From: Halomonas binhaiensis
GTDB lineage: Bacteria > Pseudomonadota > Gammaproteobacteria > Pseudomonadales > Halomonadaceae
Direction: 5' to 3'
DNA: 64,000 nucleotides
NCBI RefSeq assembly: GCF_008329985.2
Contig: NZ_CP038437.2
Location: 2,294,001-2,358,000, forward strand
The notes beneath the pieces were generated by a model. The model ran no database searches and was not told where the DNA came from. It saw only the letters and a program-made list of their open reading frames with translations. The translations under genes and the position numbers were made by a program. Positions 29,342 to 37,935 of the stretch are shown here, in pieces (the stretch's first letter is position 1; each line of letters begins with the position of its first letter).

Positions 29342-29382
29342 GAGCCTCATACCGGCTCCCTTGGAAAGACAGAGAGGACATC

Positions 29383-29922
29383 ATGCAAGAATCAGCTCAA
29401 CGGCTTTTGATCATCGATGATGATGATATGTTCTGCCATGTGCTGGAACGTGCCATGCAGCGCCGTGGCCATGAAGTAGAAGTGGCTCACGATGGCACCC
29501 AGGCCCTTGAAGCCGCTCGTCGCCATCAACCCACCATTGCCACCCTGGATCTCAAGCTGGAAAACGAGTCAGGGCTGAAACTGCTGCCGGAATTGCTCGA
29601 AGTGGTGCCGGATTGCCGCATTGTCGTGCTGACGGGCTACTCGAGTATTGCCACCGCCGTGGAGGCCATCAAGCTCGGTGCCGTCAACTATCTGTGCAAG
29701 CCGGTGGATGCCGACGAAGTCCTTGCTGCCCTCAGCAATACTGAAGCCAACCCGGAAACGGAGGTTGCCGACAATCCTCCCTCCATAAACCGCTTGACAT
29801 GGGAACACATCCAGAAAGTCCTGCAGGAACATGATGGCAATATTTCAGCCACCGCACGGGCCCTGGGCATGCATCGACGTACTCTGCAGCGCAAACTGCA
29901 AAAGCGTCCCGTTCGCCGTTAA
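29383..29922 (+). CDS. RegA/PrrA/ActR-type response regulator
   Basis: 179 residues. The receiver domain has the acidic cluster IDDDD (residues 11-15), phospho-acceptor Asp56 in IATLDLKLE, and the Lys of LCKPVDADE. A Fis-like helix-turn-helix (GNISATARALGMHRRTLQRKL) forms the C-terminus, the hallmark of the RegA family. It is the partner of the kinase immediately upstream, probably in one transcript. It follows a GAGAGGAC site at the ATG at 29383. Targets may include respiratory genes (inference from the family). Confidence 0.93.
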   Translation: MQESAQRLLIIDDDDMFCHVLERAMQRRGHEVEVAHDGTQALEAARRHQPTIATLDLKLENESGLKLLPELLEVVPDCRIVVLTGYSSIATAVEAIKLGAVNYLCKPVDADEVLAALSNTEANPETEVADNPPSINRLTWEHIQKVLQEHDGNISATARALGMHRRTLQRKLQKRPVRR

Positions 29923-29939
29923 TCAGGAAGGCTTAGAGA

Positions 29940-29980
29940 CATGCTGGCAGACATCGGGAGCACCCGAGTTTGCCAGCATG
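29940..29980. terminator. Bidirectional hairpin between regA-type and bdh genes
   Basis: A 10-bp outer stem (29940-29949 with 29971-29980) and an inner 5-bp stem (29954-29958 with 29963-29967) form a long imperfect hairpin between convergent genes. A strong U tract is missing. Confidence 0.6.
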
Positions 29981-29996
29981 TAGATCGTCACTATCA

Positions 29997-30761
29997 TTAC
30001 TGAGCAGTCCAGCCCAGATCGATATTCCAGCTGGCTCCCGTCACGGCACCGGCGGCATCCGACGCCAGATAGCCAACCATCCCGGCAACTTCAGCGGGAT
30101 CGATCAAACGCTTCACTGCCGCATTCTTGAGCATGATCTGCTCAATGACCTGCTGCTCGGGCATGCCATGCAGCTTGGCCTGGTCCGCTATCTGGTTGTC
30201 CACCAGCGGCGTCTTGACATAGGCCGGGCAAATGGCATTGGCCGTGATGCCCTGAGGACCTCCTTCCAGCGCCGCCGTCTTGGTCAGGCCGATCATGCCA
30301 TGCTTGGCACTGACATAAGCCGCCTTGCCCGGAGACGCGACCTGAGCATGCACGGAAGCAATATTGATGATACGGCCCCAGCCGTTTTCACGCATGGAGG
30401 GCCATACCGCCTGAGTCAGCAAAAATGGCGCCGTCAGCATCAGGTCAATGATCTGACGCCATTTGTCCTCCGGGAACTCCTCGATCGGCGCAACATGCTG
30501 AATGCCTGCATTGTTGACCAGGATATCGACACGACCGAAACGGCTCATGGCATCCTCGACAGCAGCACGACAGGCATCGGCATTGGTCAGGTCTGCACGA
30601 TGGAACACAGCCCCAACCGCCTCTGCCACCACCTGGCCGTCCGGATTGAAATCCACGGCCAGCACTTGATGGCCCTGTTCACGTAGATGTGCCACAACGG
30701 CGGCTCCGATACCACTGCTGGTACCCGTGACGATGGCAACTCTGGGAGTGGTGGCTGACAT
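29997..30761 (-). CDS. 3-Hydroxybutyrate dehydrogenase (short-chain dehydrogenase)
   Basis: 254 residues from the ATG at 30761, which has an AAGGAGATAAGC site; a longer frame upstream is not supported. It has the SDR cofactor motif VTGTSSGIG near residue 11, NNAGIQH near residue 88, and the catalytic YVSAKHG near residue 153. The end GASWNIDLGWTAQ is characteristic of D-3-hydroxybutyrate dehydrogenase. It oxidises 3-hydroxybutyrate, for example from polyhydroxybutyrate, to acetoacetate. The 3-oxoacid CoA-transferase genes that would activate acetoacetate lie 2.7 kb to the right. Confidence 0.88.
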   Translation of the reverse strand: MSATTPRVAIVTGTSSGIGAAVVAHLREQGHQVLAVDFNPDGQVVAEAVGAVFHRADLTNADACRAAVEDAMSRFGRVDILVNNAGIQHVAPIEEFPEDKWRQIIDLMLTAPFLLTQAVWPSMRENGWGRIINIASVHAQVASPGKAAYVSAKHGMIGLTKTAALEGGPQGITANAICPAYVKTPLVDNQIADQAKLHGMPEQQVIEQIMLKNAAVKRLIDPAEVAGMVGYLASDAAGAVTGASWNIDLGWTAQ

Positions 30762-30952
30762 GCTTATCTCCTTGGCAATGGGTGATCCTTGGCTATGGAT
30801 GACTGCCGCGAATGACGGCATGAAGCCCCAGCATAGGCAATGCTGCGCCGCGGCACCAGAGGCCGAAAGGATGATCTTTTTATTGCGGCACAGCATCAAA
30901 ACCCACAGGATGCTAGCATCTTTTTATCACCATCCTTTTTGCTGGAGTTTCC

Positions 30953-31777
30953 ATGTCCCCTGAGCAATACCTCGACGTTGCACTCGATATCGCCCAAAGC
31001 GCAGGCCGCATGATTCTGGAAGCACGCGAATCGAATGCTCTCGAAAAAAGCCTGAAAAATGGCCAGGAACTGGTGACCACCACTGACGTGGCAGTGGATA
31101 CCATGATCAGTCAGCGTCTTGAGGAGGCCTTTCCTGGCGAAAAGCGACTCAGCGAGGAGCTGTCGCCTGACCGTGACGCTCTTGAGCAGGAAGGCGCCCT
31201 GTGGGTCGTTGACCCCATCGATGGCACCGTGAACTTCGCCCACGGACTACGCCATGTCGCGGTCTCCATTGCCTACGCGCGAGATGGCGTCATTCAACTG
31301 GGTGTGGTTCATGCCCCCTTTCTCGAAGAAACCTTTACCGCCATCCGTGGCAAGGGAGCCTATCTCAACGGCAACGCACTTGCCGCCAGTTCGGCAAGAG
31401 AGCTGGATGCCAGCCTGATTGCCACCGGCTTTCCCTATCGCCGGGACAGCCGCATTCCATTGATGCGCCGCCTGACGGCAGTACTCAGCCATTGCCGCGA
31501 TGTCCGTCGCAACGGCTCGGCAGCCCTTGACCTGTGTGATGTCGCCTGCGGTCGTATGGATGCCTATTACGAAAGTGTTTCTCCCTGGGACTTTGCAGCA
31601 GGACGACTGATCGCCCATGAAGCAGGGGCTCGCACAGGCCACCTGTATCGCTGCCCTGAAGGCATCCCTGAAGAACTCTATGGCGAGAATCTGCTGGTCA
31701 GTAGCCCCCACATCTACGATGACCTGCGTGAGCTGCTGCGCCGGGCCGATGCCGGTGAACTCAATGATGATCGATAG
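30953..31777 (+). CDS. Inositol-monophosphatase family phosphatase (SuhB-like)
   Basis: A 274-residue member of the Mg2+-dependent, Li+-sensitive phosphatase family. It has the metal-binding motif WVVDPIDGTVNFAHG near residue 85, a conserved EELSPDRD before it, and the C-terminal signature SPWDFAAGRLIAHEAGA near residue 210. The substrate may be inositol-1-phosphate, or another sugar phosphate. In E. coli the relative SuhB also acts in rRNA transcription antitermination; that role is not proven for this copy. The ATG is at 30953, after TTGCTGGAGTTTCC. Confidence 0.88.
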   Translation: MSPEQYLDVALDIAQSAGRMILEARESNALEKSLKNGQELVTTTDVAVDTMISQRLEEAFPGEKRLSEELSPDRDALEQEGALWVVDPIDGTVNFAHGLRHVAVSIAYARDGVIQLGVVHAPFLEETFTAIRGKGAYLNGNALAASSARELDASLIATGFPYRRDSRIPLMRRLTAVLSHCRDVRRNGSAALDLCDVACGRMDAYYESVSPWDFAAGRLIAHEAGARTGHLYRCPEGIPEELYGENLLVSSPHIYDDLRELLRRADAGELNDDR

Positions 31778-31911
31778 TCAGTACCCATCAGAGCATGCCA
31801 AGACGAACTATTGGCCTTGGCCCCAGGAATCGGTCAAAATGCTCTGATTCTGAATTCTTCCCTTTTCATGCATTCTTTTATCTATGCATCCTGGCATGCA
31901 AGGAGCCCTTA

Positions 31912-32181
31912 ATGTTTGTTGTTATCTTCGGCCGTCCCGGTTGCCCTTTCTGCGTCCGCGCCAAGGATCTTGCCGAAAACCTGCAAGCGGCCGGCAGCAT
32001 CGAAGGCTACCGCTACGTGGATATCCATGCTGAAGGTATTACCAAGGCCGATATGGAAAAGACCATCGGCAAACCGGTGACCACTGTGCCGCAAATTTTC
32101 GTCGGCCAGCAGCATATCGGTGGCTTCACCGAATTCGACCAGTATGTGCGTGACAACGAGCTGACCACCGCTACCGCCTGA
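31912..32181 (+). CDS. Glutaredoxin, GrxA type
   Basis: 89 residues from the ATG at 31912, chosen for AAGGAGCCCTTA. It has the dithiol motif GCPFCVRA near residue 10 (CPFC), the TVPQIFVG cis-Pro loop near residue 60 and GGFTEFDQYV near residue 71. It reduces protein disulfides and ribonucleotide reductase with glutathione. The GrxA subgroup is recognised by the RPGCPFCVRAKDLAE segment. It is a single gene, followed by a strong terminator. Confidence 0.92.
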   Translation: MFVVIFGRPGCPFCVRAKDLAENLQAAGSIEGYRYVDIHAEGITKADMEKTIGKPVTTVPQIFVGQQHIGGFTEFDQYVRDNELTTATA

Positions 32182-32206
32182 TCGAACGTTCCTTGTCGCA
32201 CCATGC

Positions 32207-32235
32207 AAACGGCCGCCCTTTGGGGCGGCCGTTTT
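32207..32235 (+). terminator. Intrinsic terminator of the glutaredoxin gene
   Basis: An 11-bp GC-rich stem (32207-32217 with 32224-32234), a 6-nt loop and a following TTTT. Confidence 0.9.
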
Positions 32236-32433
32236 CTATTATGCGCATCAAGCCAGCGTCGGTATGCCGTTGAATGCACCTTGACCAGGGCGCCTATACT
32301 TCCTCCATCTATCCCCGACCACTTGCTTTCTCCCGACAAGAAGGCAGTACAAAGCCAGGAATAGAGAAAATCAGGACAAAAGCGCATACAAAGCGAGAAG
32401 CGATGCCAGGATGCTACCTAAGGATAACGGGTA

Positions 32434-33195
32434 ATGAGTGAAGAACATCAGGTCGCCCAGCAGTTATGGTTGGACTATGTCCACCTGCACCCCGACATTG
32501 GAGCCCTGCGTCTCTGGCCAACCAACTCACCGGTGGAATACTTCACGCTTGTCACTCTCAGCCAATCCCCCTGGAGCATGGCCAGCATGCTGCCTCTGTT
32601 TACAGAAAGGGGATATCAGGACAGACACCGCTATGCCATGGCCGACTGCGGCTTGCTGGCGGCATTGCTTGCTCCACACGGCGATGGCCCTTGGCTGATT
32701 CTGGTTGAGTTGCAGGCCACCAGCCTTCCTCGCCAGGCGCGAGAGGCTTTGCTGAACCTGGTCCAGCAGGATGGTTCGGATACCATCACCTATCAACCTG
32801 GCGCCATGCGCCCCTGGCCCATGCCTGACTGGAATACCTATCAGTTGCTGGCCAGAGCCCATCCTCTTGCGGCCTGGCTATCCATCATCGGGCCACGAGT
32901 CCACCACGCGGGTTTCGATTGCCAGCGCTTGAGCCGCTCACTCAATGAGCTCGACATACTGCTGCAGGAACATGGCCTGACCGCCACCAGCCAAGTCGAC
33001 AGCGTCTTTCCAGTCTCTGCTCTGATCGATCAACGTTTCTATCCTACCTGCTCACAGCTCTTGCCTTTTGCTGCTGGGGATGAACACCGGGTCCCTCTGG
33101 GTGGGCTGGCGCTGATCCAGAAGCAGCTCGGTGCAGGGCAGGAACGCAGTGCCGAGATTCTATTGCCGCCTCATGCACTGTGCGAAATCTTCTAG
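32434..33195 (+). CDS. Divergent DUF1338 (HglS-like) protein, probably inactive at the metal site
   Basis: 253 residues. The layout resembles short DUF1338 proteins: an N-terminal LWLDYVHLHPD, a FTERGYQDRHRYAMADCGLL segment, a RPWPMPDWNTYQLLARAHPL region, then AAWLSIIGPRVHHAGFD and a LNELDILLQEHGL helix. DUF1338 includes HglS/YdcJ, a non-haem-iron 2-oxoadipate dioxygenase/decarboxylase with a His-His-Glu site. Here the first His position (expected in a DHIALRTF-like strand) reads VEYFTLV, and the Glu of the last strand seems replaced in GGLALIQKQ. Only the middle His (VHHAG) appears kept. The alignment is by eye; no enzyme role is claimed. Confidence 0.55.
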   Translation: MSEEHQVAQQLWLDYVHLHPDIGALRLWPTNSPVEYFTLVTLSQSPWSMASMLPLFTERGYQDRHRYAMADCGLLAALLAPHGDGPWLILVELQATSLPRQAREALLNLVQQDGSDTITYQPGAMRPWPMPDWNTYQLLARAHPLAAWLSIIGPRVHHAGFDCQRLSRSLNELDILLQEHGLTATSQVDSVFPVSALIDQRFYPTCSQLLPFAAGDEHRVPLGGLALIQKQLGAGQERSAEILLPPHALCEIF

Positions 33196-33382
33196 CTCTC
33201 CTCCCTCCTTTTATTTTCCCTCTGTCACCATTCATCCACAGTTTCTGTGGATAAGGCTGTGCATCATGCTATTGAAATAGACCGCGACAGGCATCGTCAC
33301 TGGCTTCGTCTCAAGATGGTCATAAAATCGACAGGCCCGAGGGTGTTTGACCACCCCTGATGCATTACCCCCTGCAGTCAGC

Positions 33383-33410
33383 AGAACGGCCCGTAAATAC
33401 GGGCCGTTCT
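33383..33410. terminator. Hairpin between the DUF1338-like gene and scoB
   Basis: A 13-bp perfect inverted repeat (33383-33395 with 33398-33410) with almost no loop, between convergent genes. The spacer 33196-33482 holds nothing else I can recognise. Confidence 0.6.
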
Positions 33411-33482
33411 GGTGACAGATGATGGCATGGACACACTCCGTCAGAAGAGCATGACGACTGCCTGGATTGCGCGAAGGGATTC

Positions 33483-34139
33483 TCAGAAAGCCATTTCCGG
33501 GACGTCATCGGGAACAATCAACTTTCCGGCCGTCTTTTCCTTGATTTCCTCGACACTGACACCCGGGGCCCGTTCCTTCAGAATGAAGGCGCCGTTGTCG
33601 ATCTCAAGATATGCCAGGTCAGTCAGTACACGCTTGATACAGCCAGCACCTGTCAGAGGCAAGGAACACTGCTCCAGAAGCTTGGACTCGCCATCCTTGG
33701 AAGCATGAGTCATGGTGACAATGATGTTATCGGCACCTGCTACCAGATCCATGGCACCGCCCATGCCCTTGATCAGCTTCCCAGGGATCATCCAGGAGGC
33801 GATATTACCCTCAACATCCACTTCAAAGGCACCCAGCACGGTCAGATCGACATGGCCGCCGCGAATCATGGCAAAGGACTCTGCGGACGAAAAGATCGCC
33901 GCGCCAGCACGAGCAGTGACTGTCTGCTTGCCCGCATTGATCATGTCAGGGTCGACTTCATCCTCTGCAGGAAACTGCCCCATGCCAAGCAGGCCATTCT
34001 CCGATTGCAGCATGACATCCATGCCTTCGGGTATATAGTTGGCAACCAGGGTCGGGATGCCGATCCCCAAGTTCACATAGAAACCGTCTTCGAGCTCACG
34101 CGCCACACGCTGGGCCATTTGTTCACGAGTGAGAGCCAT
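33483..34139 (-). CDS. scoB: 3-Oxoacid CoA-transferase, subunit B
   Basis: A 218-residue beta subunit of a family I CoA-transferase. It has VNLGIGIPTLVANYIP near residue 22 and the catalytic Glu in MLQSENGLLGMG near residue 46. The C-terminal EEIKEKTAGKLIV segment is also typical. It moves CoA from succinyl-CoA or another donor to acetoacetate or a similar acid. Subunit A lies 57 nt upstream on the same strand. The ATG at 34139 is preceded by TGAGGTAACAAG. It could alternatively be an acetate or glutaconate-type transferase. Confidence 0.92.
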   Translation of the reverse strand: MALTREQMAQRVARELEDGFYVNLGIGIPTLVANYIPEGMDVMLQSENGLLGMGQFPAEDEVDPDMINAGKQTVTARAGAAIFSSAESFAMIRGGHVDLTVLGAFEVDVEGNIASWMIPGKLIKGMGGAMDLVAGADNIIVTMTHASKDGESKLLEQCSLPLTGAGCIKRVLTDLAYLEIDNGAFILKERAPGVSVEEIKEKTAGKLIVPDDVPEMAF

Positions 34140-34196
34140 CTTGTTACCTCATTGATTATCCGTTGGAGACATTCGCTGATTCATGGGGTCGACGTT

Positions 34197-34898
34197 TCAG
34201 CTCTCGCGCACAGTGCGCTTCTCGATACGCTTCTCGAAGGTCCCCTGGATGATACGGTCAACATAGATGCCGGGGGTATGAATCTGAGCCGGATCAAGCT
34301 CACCTGGCTCGACAATCTCTTCGACCTCCACCACGGTGATACGACCGGCCGTCGCCGCCAGCGGATTAAAGTTCTGCGCAGTCTTGCGATAGATCACATT
34401 GCCGAAGTGATCCGCCTTCCAACCCTTCACGATCGCAAAGTCACCCTTGATCGCTTCTTCAAGGATGTAGTGACGGCCATCGAACTCACGCACTTCCTTG
34501 CCTTCACCGATAGGAGTGCCGTACCCGGTCGCCGTGTAGAACGCCGGAATGCCAGCCCCTCCAGCACGCATCTTCTCCGCCAGCGTTCCCTGGGGGGTCA
34601 ACTGAACGTCAATCTCGCCGTCAAGCATCTGGCGTTCGAACAGTGCGTTCTCACCAACATAGGAGGCAATGATGCGACTGATCTGGCGATCCTCCAGCAG
34701 GATGCCCAAGCCAAAACCGTCAACACCGCAGTTATTAGAGACAACCGTCAGGTCATTGACCTGGCGACGCTTGATTTCAGCAATCAGGTTCTCCGGGATG
34801 CCACACAGGCCAAAACCTCCGGCAAGTACCGTCATGCCACTTTCAATGCCATCCATCGCTTCTTCGTAGGAATATACGCGTTTGTCGAATCCGGCCAT
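34197..34898 (-). CDS. scoA: 3-Oxoacid CoA-transferase, subunit A
   Basis: 233 residues from the ATG at 34898 ([15 protein letters not shown]); the GAGAGGCGCC before it supports this over an upstream frame. It has the CoA-binding loop [13 protein letters not shown] near residue 27 and the family segment [19 protein letters not shown] near residue 106. It forms the alpha subunit with the next gene. Together with the 3-hydroxybutyrate dehydrogenase nearby it would allow use of ketone bodies or PHB breakdown products. Direct repeats upstream suggest control by the divergent LysR protein. Confidence 0.93.
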   Translation of the reverse strand: MAGFDKRVYSYEEAMDGIESGMTVLAGGFGLCGIPENLIAEIKRRQVNDLTVVSNNCGVDGFGLGILLEDRQISRIIASYVGENALFERQMLDGEIDVQLTPQGTLAEKMRAGGAGIPAFYTATGYGTPIGEGKEVREFDGRHYILEEAIKGDFAIVKGWKADHFGNVIYRKTAQNFNPLAATAGRITVVEVEEIVEPGELDPAQIHTPGIYVDRIIQGTFEKRIEKRTVRES

Positions 34899-34944
34899 GT
34901 GGCGCCTCTCATGTATAGTAGGGTGACGTTCGTGTTCCAACGTT

Positions 34945-34977
34945 CTATCTAGTATGGGTCGTGTGCTATCTAGTATG
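34945..34977. promoter_or_regulatory. 12-bp direct repeats, 21 bp apart, in the scoA-lysR control region
   Basis: CTATCTAGTATG occurs at 34945-34956 and 34966-34977. The 21-bp spacing is two helical turns, so both would face the same side of the DNA. The site lies 47-79 nt upstream of the scoA start, in the divergent region shared with the LysR gene at 35136. An operator or activator site is a reasonable guess. Confidence 0.45.
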
Positions 34978-35135
34978 AATCGTTCACGCGCTAGCTTTAT
35001 CTAACAAAGACCAGCCCTTTCGTTCATGGCTCCTGCGGAATAGGTCCAGTGTTGCCTGCCTTGATATATTTGTGAAGTTTGTTTTTCTTATCGATTATTC
35101 GTATTTTTCTATAAATTTGACCTTGGTCGCATTTC

Positions 35136-36035
35136 ATGACGGTAAAGCAACTCCGAGCCTTCCTGGCAGTAGCCCGTACGCTTAGCTTTACGCAAGCATG
35201 CAGTGAATTGCATCTTTCCCAACCAGCACTCAGCCTGGCGATCAAGGGCCTGGAAGAAAGCCTAGGCGGTCGCCTACTGATTCGCACGACTCGACGCGTC
35301 AAGCTGACCCCCGAAGGCGACTCCCTGGTTCCCCTGGCCAAGCGCCTGCTAGCTGACTGGGATAATGCAGAGGAAATGCTCCGCCAGCGCTTTACCCTGC
35401 AGCTTGGACGCCTATCCCTGGCTGCCATGCCATCCTTTGCCGGCAACCTGTTACCTTCTGCACTCATGGCCTTTCGTCGTCAATATCCACGAATCAACAT
35501 CACCGTGCATGACGTTATCAACGAGCAGGTCATTGATATGGTGCGACAGCGGAGGGTTGAACTGGGCATTGCCTTCGAACCCGAAGCAACGGACAACCTC
35601 GACTTCTCCCCTCTGTTCCATGACCGTTTTGTCGCCGTAGTGCCCCCTGATTCCCCCTTGGTTCAGCACGACAGTCTCGATTGGGACACCTTGATGGGCT
35701 GGGATTTTATCGCTCTCCAGCGGCCATCGATGGTACGTCGCCTGTTGGAGCAGCAACTTGGCCCTCGCCAGGGAGCCCTCCGCGTTGCCTTTGAAACTCA
35801 CCAGTTGGCCAGTGTCGGGCGCATGGTTGCCAGCGGCCTGGGCGTCAGTGCCGTACCTTCTTTGTGTATCAACCAGATGCAGGAAATAGGCGCTGTTTGC
35901 CGTCCACTCACAGCTCCGGCAATCGAACGCGCTGTCGGTGTCATTACCTGGAATCGTCAGGAACTCTCCATCGCGGCCCAGGCCATGGTCGCCGTATTGA
36001 CAGCCACTTTTGCCCCGCCGTCGGCTTCGGGGTGA
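35136..36035 (+). CDS. LysR-type transcriptional regulator, probably of scoAB
   Basis: 299 residues. The N-terminal winged helix-turn-helix starts MTVKQLRAFLAVARTLSFTQ, with the recognition segment HLSQPALSLAIKGLEE. An effector-binding domain begins near residue 90. It lies divergent from scoAB with 237 nt between the starts, the classic arrangement for a LysR protein and its target, so control of CoA-transferase expression is likely (inference). The inducer is unknown. The ATG is at 35136; no strong ribosome binding site precedes it. Confidence 0.85.
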   Translation: MTVKQLRAFLAVARTLSFTQACSELHLSQPALSLAIKGLEESLGGRLLIRTTRRVKLTPEGDSLVPLAKRLLADWDNAEEMLRQRFTLQLGRLSLAAMPSFAGNLLPSALMAFRRQYPRINITVHDVINEQVIDMVRQRRVELGIAFEPEATDNLDFSPLFHDRFVAVVPPDSPLVQHDSLDWDTLMGWDFIALQRPSMVRRLLEQQLGPRQGALRVAFETHQLASVGRMVASGLGVSAVPSLCINQMQEIGAVCRPLTAPAIERAVGVITWNRQELSIAAQAMVAVLTATFAPPSASG

Positions 36036-36180
36036 ATAATATGGAGGCCCCCGACAGACTGGGCAGACAACGCAAGATACATTAGCATTGCCCACCCCGA
36101 GTATTGCCCGTCTTGTAACAAGAACGCTCAACTAGTGAAACTTTCCTGCTTATCATGTGCATTTCATTGAGGAACCCGGC

Positions 36181-37056
36181 ATGTCTACCATCAAGGGGCT
36201 GATCAGCATCCTGCTTCTGATGCTCAATACCTTGTTCTGGGCCGTGCCATTGGTCATTCTGACGCTGGTCAAGCTCGTCGTTCCCGGACGCCCCTTGCAG
36301 CGCAAGGTTCTCACTGGCTTGAATGCCATCGCCTTGAACTGGATCGGCTTCAATCTATGGTGGATGAAACACTGGGTGAAACCGGATGTACGTCTTCAGG
36401 TGCCTGAAGGGTTATCCCCTGATGACTGGTGGCTGGTGATCTCCAATCACAAGAGCTGGACCGATATCTTCATTCTGATGATGGCGATGCACCGCCGGAT
36501 TCCCATGCCACGTTTCTTCATTAAACAGCAACTGATCTGGGTCCCCATCGTTGGCCTCGCCTGGTGGGCGCTGGAGTTTCCCTTCATGCGCCGCTATACG
36601 CGGGAACAGCTGGCCAAGGCTCCTACGCTTGCGCAACGGGACCGCAAGGCAACCGAGCGCATGTGCGAACGTGCCCGGGATGTGCCCATTGCCATCATCA
36701 ATTTTGTCGAAGGTACCCGCTTCACCGAAGCCAAGAAAGTCGCCCGCCAGAGCCCTTTCCAGCACCTGCTACGTCCCAAGGCAGGTGGTTGTGCTCAGGT
36801 ATTGGGGCTGCTTGGTAGCCGTCTCAGCGGTATCATTGACGTGACCATCGATTACCAGTCCCCCGAACCCAATTTCTGGGACTTCCTGTGCGGGCGTGAA
36901 AAGGCCATTCGTCTTGATGCGCGCTTGCTGGAAGTCGAAGACTGGATGCTCGATGGCCGCTATCATGACGACTCGACCTACAAGGAACGATTCCACTCAT
37001 GGCTCAACGCCCTGTGGCAGGAAAAGGATGCCTCTCTAGACTCGCACCGCTGGTAA
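36181..37056 (+). CDS. PlsC-family acyltransferase (YihG-like)
   Basis: 291 residues from the ATG at 36181 (GAGGAACCCGGC upstream); a GTG eight codons earlier lacks a site. Two N-terminal membrane helices (about residues 5-50) precede the acyltransferase motifs NHKSWTDIFIL (NHX4D) near residue 88 and FVEGTRFT near residue 178. It probably acylates lysophosphatidic acid at the membrane, making phosphatidic acid. It is of YihG type rather than the essential PlsC. The next gene begins inside its last 58 nt. Confidence 0.88.
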   Translation: MSTIKGLISILLLMLNTLFWAVPLVILTLVKLVVPGRPLQRKVLTGLNAIALNWIGFNLWWMKHWVKPDVRLQVPEGLSPDDWWLVISNHKSWTDIFILMMAMHRRIPMPRFFIKQQLIWVPIVGLAWWALEFPFMRRYTREQLAKAPTLAQRDRKATERMCERARDVPIAIINFVEGTRFTEAKKVARQSPFQHLLRPKAGGCAQVLGLLGSRLSGIIDVTIDYQSPEPNFWDFLCGREKAIRLDARLLEVEDWMLDGRYHDDSTYKERFHSWLNALWQEKDASLDSHRW

Positions 37057-37931
37057 TTGCACTCGTGCTGGCCGGCTGTGCTGGCCAGTCAACAGATGGC
37101 GGAAGCCCTTCCTCCGCTATCAGCAGTACCAGCAGCAGCATTGCCGGTCAATGGGTCACCGTACAGCGTGGTGATACCCTGGGCACCATCGCCTCCCGTG
37201 CCGGGGTCCCACTGGCTCGCCTGCAACGCTTCAACCCCGGTGTCGATTCACAGCGCATGGCCGTGGGCCAGCGCTTGCTGGTTCCCAGCCAACAGGAGCG
37301 AGCACCTTCTGGCGGGCCTTATCGCTACCAGATCCGCAGCGGCGATACTTTCAGCGCCATTGCTCGTCGATTTGGCAGCACAGCACAACGCATTCAGGCC
37401 GCCAACCCCGGCGTTTCAGCTACCAACCTGCGCGTTGGCCAACTGGTGCAAGTGCCGCTGTCGGGCAAAGCCGCCAGCACAGCAAGTCGCGCTTCGGCCG
37501 CCGCGTCCACATCATCAGCTTCCGCGCGCCTGCCGGATCCTGGCAGTGTGCCATCCAGTGCCCGCAACTGGTCCTGGCCACTGGATGAATATCGTATTGT
37601 CCGCCGCTATGGCCCCGACAGTCATGGCACCTTGCAGCCCATGCTGCTGGCGACCGATGCCGGAGCCCAGGCCAAGGCCGCAGCAGCTGGCCAGGTACGC
37701 TTTGCCGACAGCATGCGCCAGTTGGGTAACGTGGTCATCGTCCACCATTCAGACAACCTGCAGAGTGTCTACGCCTTATGCGATCGGCTCCTGGTCAAGA
37801 ATGGCCAGAATGTCCAACCCGGCACTCCGTTATGTGTCGTTGGAAAGCACAGCAGCAGTGGACGTTACGACCTGTTGTTCGACATCCGCCACGGCGGCAA
37901 GCCGATCAACCCCACATCTGTGCTGAAATGA
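36999..37931 (+). CDS. LysM- and LytM-domain lipoprotein (NlpD/EnvC-like, degenerate M23)
   Basis: 310 residues with a lipoprotein signal ending LVIALVLAGC, where Cys27 would be lipidated. Two LysM peptidoglycan-binding domains follow (WVTVQRGDTLGTIASRAGVP near residue 50; YQIRSGDTFSAIARRFGS near residue 110). A C-terminal M23-type domain is at about residues 190-308. The zinc ligands of active M23 enzymes (HxxxD and HxH) are not seen, so it should act as an amidase activator for septal wall splitting. The start overlaps the acyltransferase gene by 58 nt; an in-frame GTG at 37014 is an alternative. Confidence 0.85.
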   Translation: MAQRPVAGKGCLSRLAPLVIALVLAGCAGQSTDGGSPSSAISSTSSSIAGQWVTVQRGDTLGTIASRAGVPLARLQRFNPGVDSQRMAVGQRLLVPSQQERAPSGGPYRYQIRSGDTFSAIARRFGSTAQRIQAANPGVSATNLRVGQLVQVPLSGKAASTASRASAAASTSSASARLPDPGSVPSSARNWSWPLDEYRIVRRYGPDSHGTLQPMLLATDAGAQAKAAAAGQVRFADSMRQLGNVVIVHHSDNLQSVYALCDRLLVKNGQNVQPGTPLCVVGKHSSSGRYDLLFDIRHGGKPINPTSVLK

Positions 37932-37935
37932 TCAA

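Noticed and set aside
33705..34952. 415-residue open frame antisense to the CoA-transferase genes
   Set aside because: It lies fully opposite two well-supported genes, has no ribosome binding site and no family features. Long antisense frames are common in GC-rich genes.
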